Both the position numbers and the translations under genes were made by a program. From Oegoconia quadripuncta (taxonomy: Eukaryota; Arthropoda; Insecta; Lepidoptera; Autostichidae), in assembly GCA_949316235.1 (NCBI GenBank), contig OX438748.1:1739001-1803000 (forward strand): DNA of 64,000 nt, written 5' to 3'. The notes under the pieces are model-generated. The model was given only the letters and a program-made list of their open reading frames with translations, ran no database searches and was not told where the DNA came from. Positions within the stretch are counted from its first letter, which is position 1; each line of letters starts with the position of its first letter. Shown here piece after piece: positions 62,940 to 64,000 of the stretch.

Positions 62940-63178
62940 AACGAAAAAAGGGAAAATGCTGGGACACCTTATACGACATGATGATTTCATCAAAACCATA
63001 ATAGAAGGAAGAATAGAGGAGAAAAGGAAAAGAGGAAGACCGAGAATAAGCTACATGCAGCAGAAGCCACAAGCAGAAAGAGAAGTTGAACGTCGTGTCG
63101 TATCAAGAGGTCAAGAGGAAGGCGAAGAGCAGAGATATGGAAATCTCCACCGACAAGAGCATGGCTCTTAAATAAGAA
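62940..63178 (+). pseudogene. RTE-like LINE C-terminus, third subfamily
   Basis: The frame 62956-63171 reads MLGHLIRHDDFIKTIIEGRI, EEKRKRGRPRISYMQQ, the GH-(13-15 residues)-G.R.RGRPR motif of RTE/jockey-like C-termini, then an Arg/Glu-rich end and an element terminus GAGCATGGCTCTTAAATAAG. Confidence 0.7.
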
Positions 63179-63270
63179 TAAAACAACACCATACCAAAAC
63201 CAGAAACCTGCTGTAAAACCAACTTACCTGTGATAGTTTTCCTTTTAATTAATATTTAATTTAATACAAT

Positions 63271-63655
63271 TGACGACCTGTTTGGTGTAGTGGTTTGCAA
63301 CTTTGACCACTATACATAAAGGTGGCGGGTTGGAATCCCGCTAGGGGCATATGTTTGTATGATGAATACGGACATGTGTACCCGAGTTATGGATGTTTTC
63401 ATTTATAATAAGTAGTCATTTACAACAAAAAAAAATGTCTACATAAATACAATTTTTTTTTTGTAAATAAATATCTACTTATTATAAATGAAAACATCCA
63501 TAACTCGGGTACACAATGTCCGTATTCATCACACAAAGATATCCCTAGCGGGATTCAACCATCTGGTATACACTATAGTTGCTTACTGTGGAACTAGATG
63601 GCGCTGTGTGTATGTCTAAGGATATCTATTTATTGTTATTTATTTATTATATTAC
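63271..63655 (+). mobile_element. SINE-C with internal inverted duplication
   Basis: Head at 63271-63350 (TTTGGTGTAGTGG, GGGTTGGAATCCCGC). 63355-63425 is repeated inverted at 63470-63550. The normal tail (GTGGAACTAGATGGCGCTG to AAGGATATCTATTTATT) resumes at 63562. Confidence 0.8.
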
Positions 63656-64000
63656 TGCCTTGAATTTTTCCACGTATCCAAAACCAACGGTTTACCTTTT
63701 AGGGGGACTCTCGACTCAAAAAAGATTAGCATTTTAAAACATAATATTTCTTAAACGATCCCTAAATCAAAAAACTGTGCAGGATAATTATAGAAATATC
63801 AACATGTTACGTTTTAACCTTCCGGTATTTAGGATTGTTTGTCGAACGGTTGTCATGGTTGCGTTTTTTACTGGATTGCCAAAAATCCTCAATTGCTGGC
63901 CATGGACATGGACAATTTAATTTCTAACGAACAAACACGATACTCAACAATAACCCCTAATATTTTAGAACGATCTATCGAATGTCCCTCACGATGGGGT
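63656..64000. other. Unassigned to window end
   Basis: No feature seen. Confidence 0.3.

Overview
The window looks like lepidopteran (moth or butterfly) nuclear DNA. It is AT-rich and almost wholly intronic or intergenic, and it is packed with repeats typical of that order: short Helitron-like elements whose 3' ends carry CTAG, tRNA-headed SINEs, 5'-truncated CR1/jockey-like and RTE-like LINE ends with microsatellite tails, and short inverted-repeat DNA elements. Nothing prokaryotic is present. Family names come from recognising motifs by eye; no database search was run. One assembly gap of 200 N lies at 58803-59002.

Host genes. The only host coding sequence I would defend is a minus-strand first coding exon at 11554-11710. 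It has a good start context, GC-rich third positions and a clean GTAAGT donor, and its peptide resembles the N-terminus of the MAP1/Futsch microtubule-associated proteins. No second exon is visible, so the left 11.5 kb would be intron. A weaker set of minus-strand exon candidates lies at 56214-56257, 52283-52332 and 50990-51140. Their reading phases are mutually compatible, but I do not recognise the product.

Layout. 1-11.5 kb: LINE and SINE debris, an inverted pair of CR1-like LINE ends, a long GT array and a run of perfect hairpins. 11.4-12.1 kb: GC-rich island around the MAP1-like exon. 12-19 kb: LINE tails and four kinds of SINE. 19.5-21.9 kb: tandem array of about 120-bp units with a four-unit higher-order order, broken by four retroelement insertions. 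22-29 kb: SINE/LINE mosaic with nested insertions. 29.87-33.20 kb: one Helitron with both termini, a frameshifted PIF1-like helicase, no visible Rep region, internal minisatellites and a 55-codon antisense ORF. 33.5-44.6 kb: RTE remnants, 5S-rRNA-derived SINEs, an inverted-repeat MITE and more nested SINEs. 44.9-46.4 kb: a 5'-truncated LINE with an open 453-residue reverse transcriptase frame, the longest ORF here. 46.4-64 kb: further SINE/LINE fragments, a hAT-like MITE with an 8-bp target duplication and a SINE inside it, and a MITE split by a LINE end.

The most numerous repeat, here called SINE-A, is about 320 bp with a tRNA-like head containing a perfect B box, and has about 20 full or partial copies. 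SINE-B and SINE-C share a different tRNA-like head but have different tails. Several insertions sit inside others, so a relative order of activity can be read directly.
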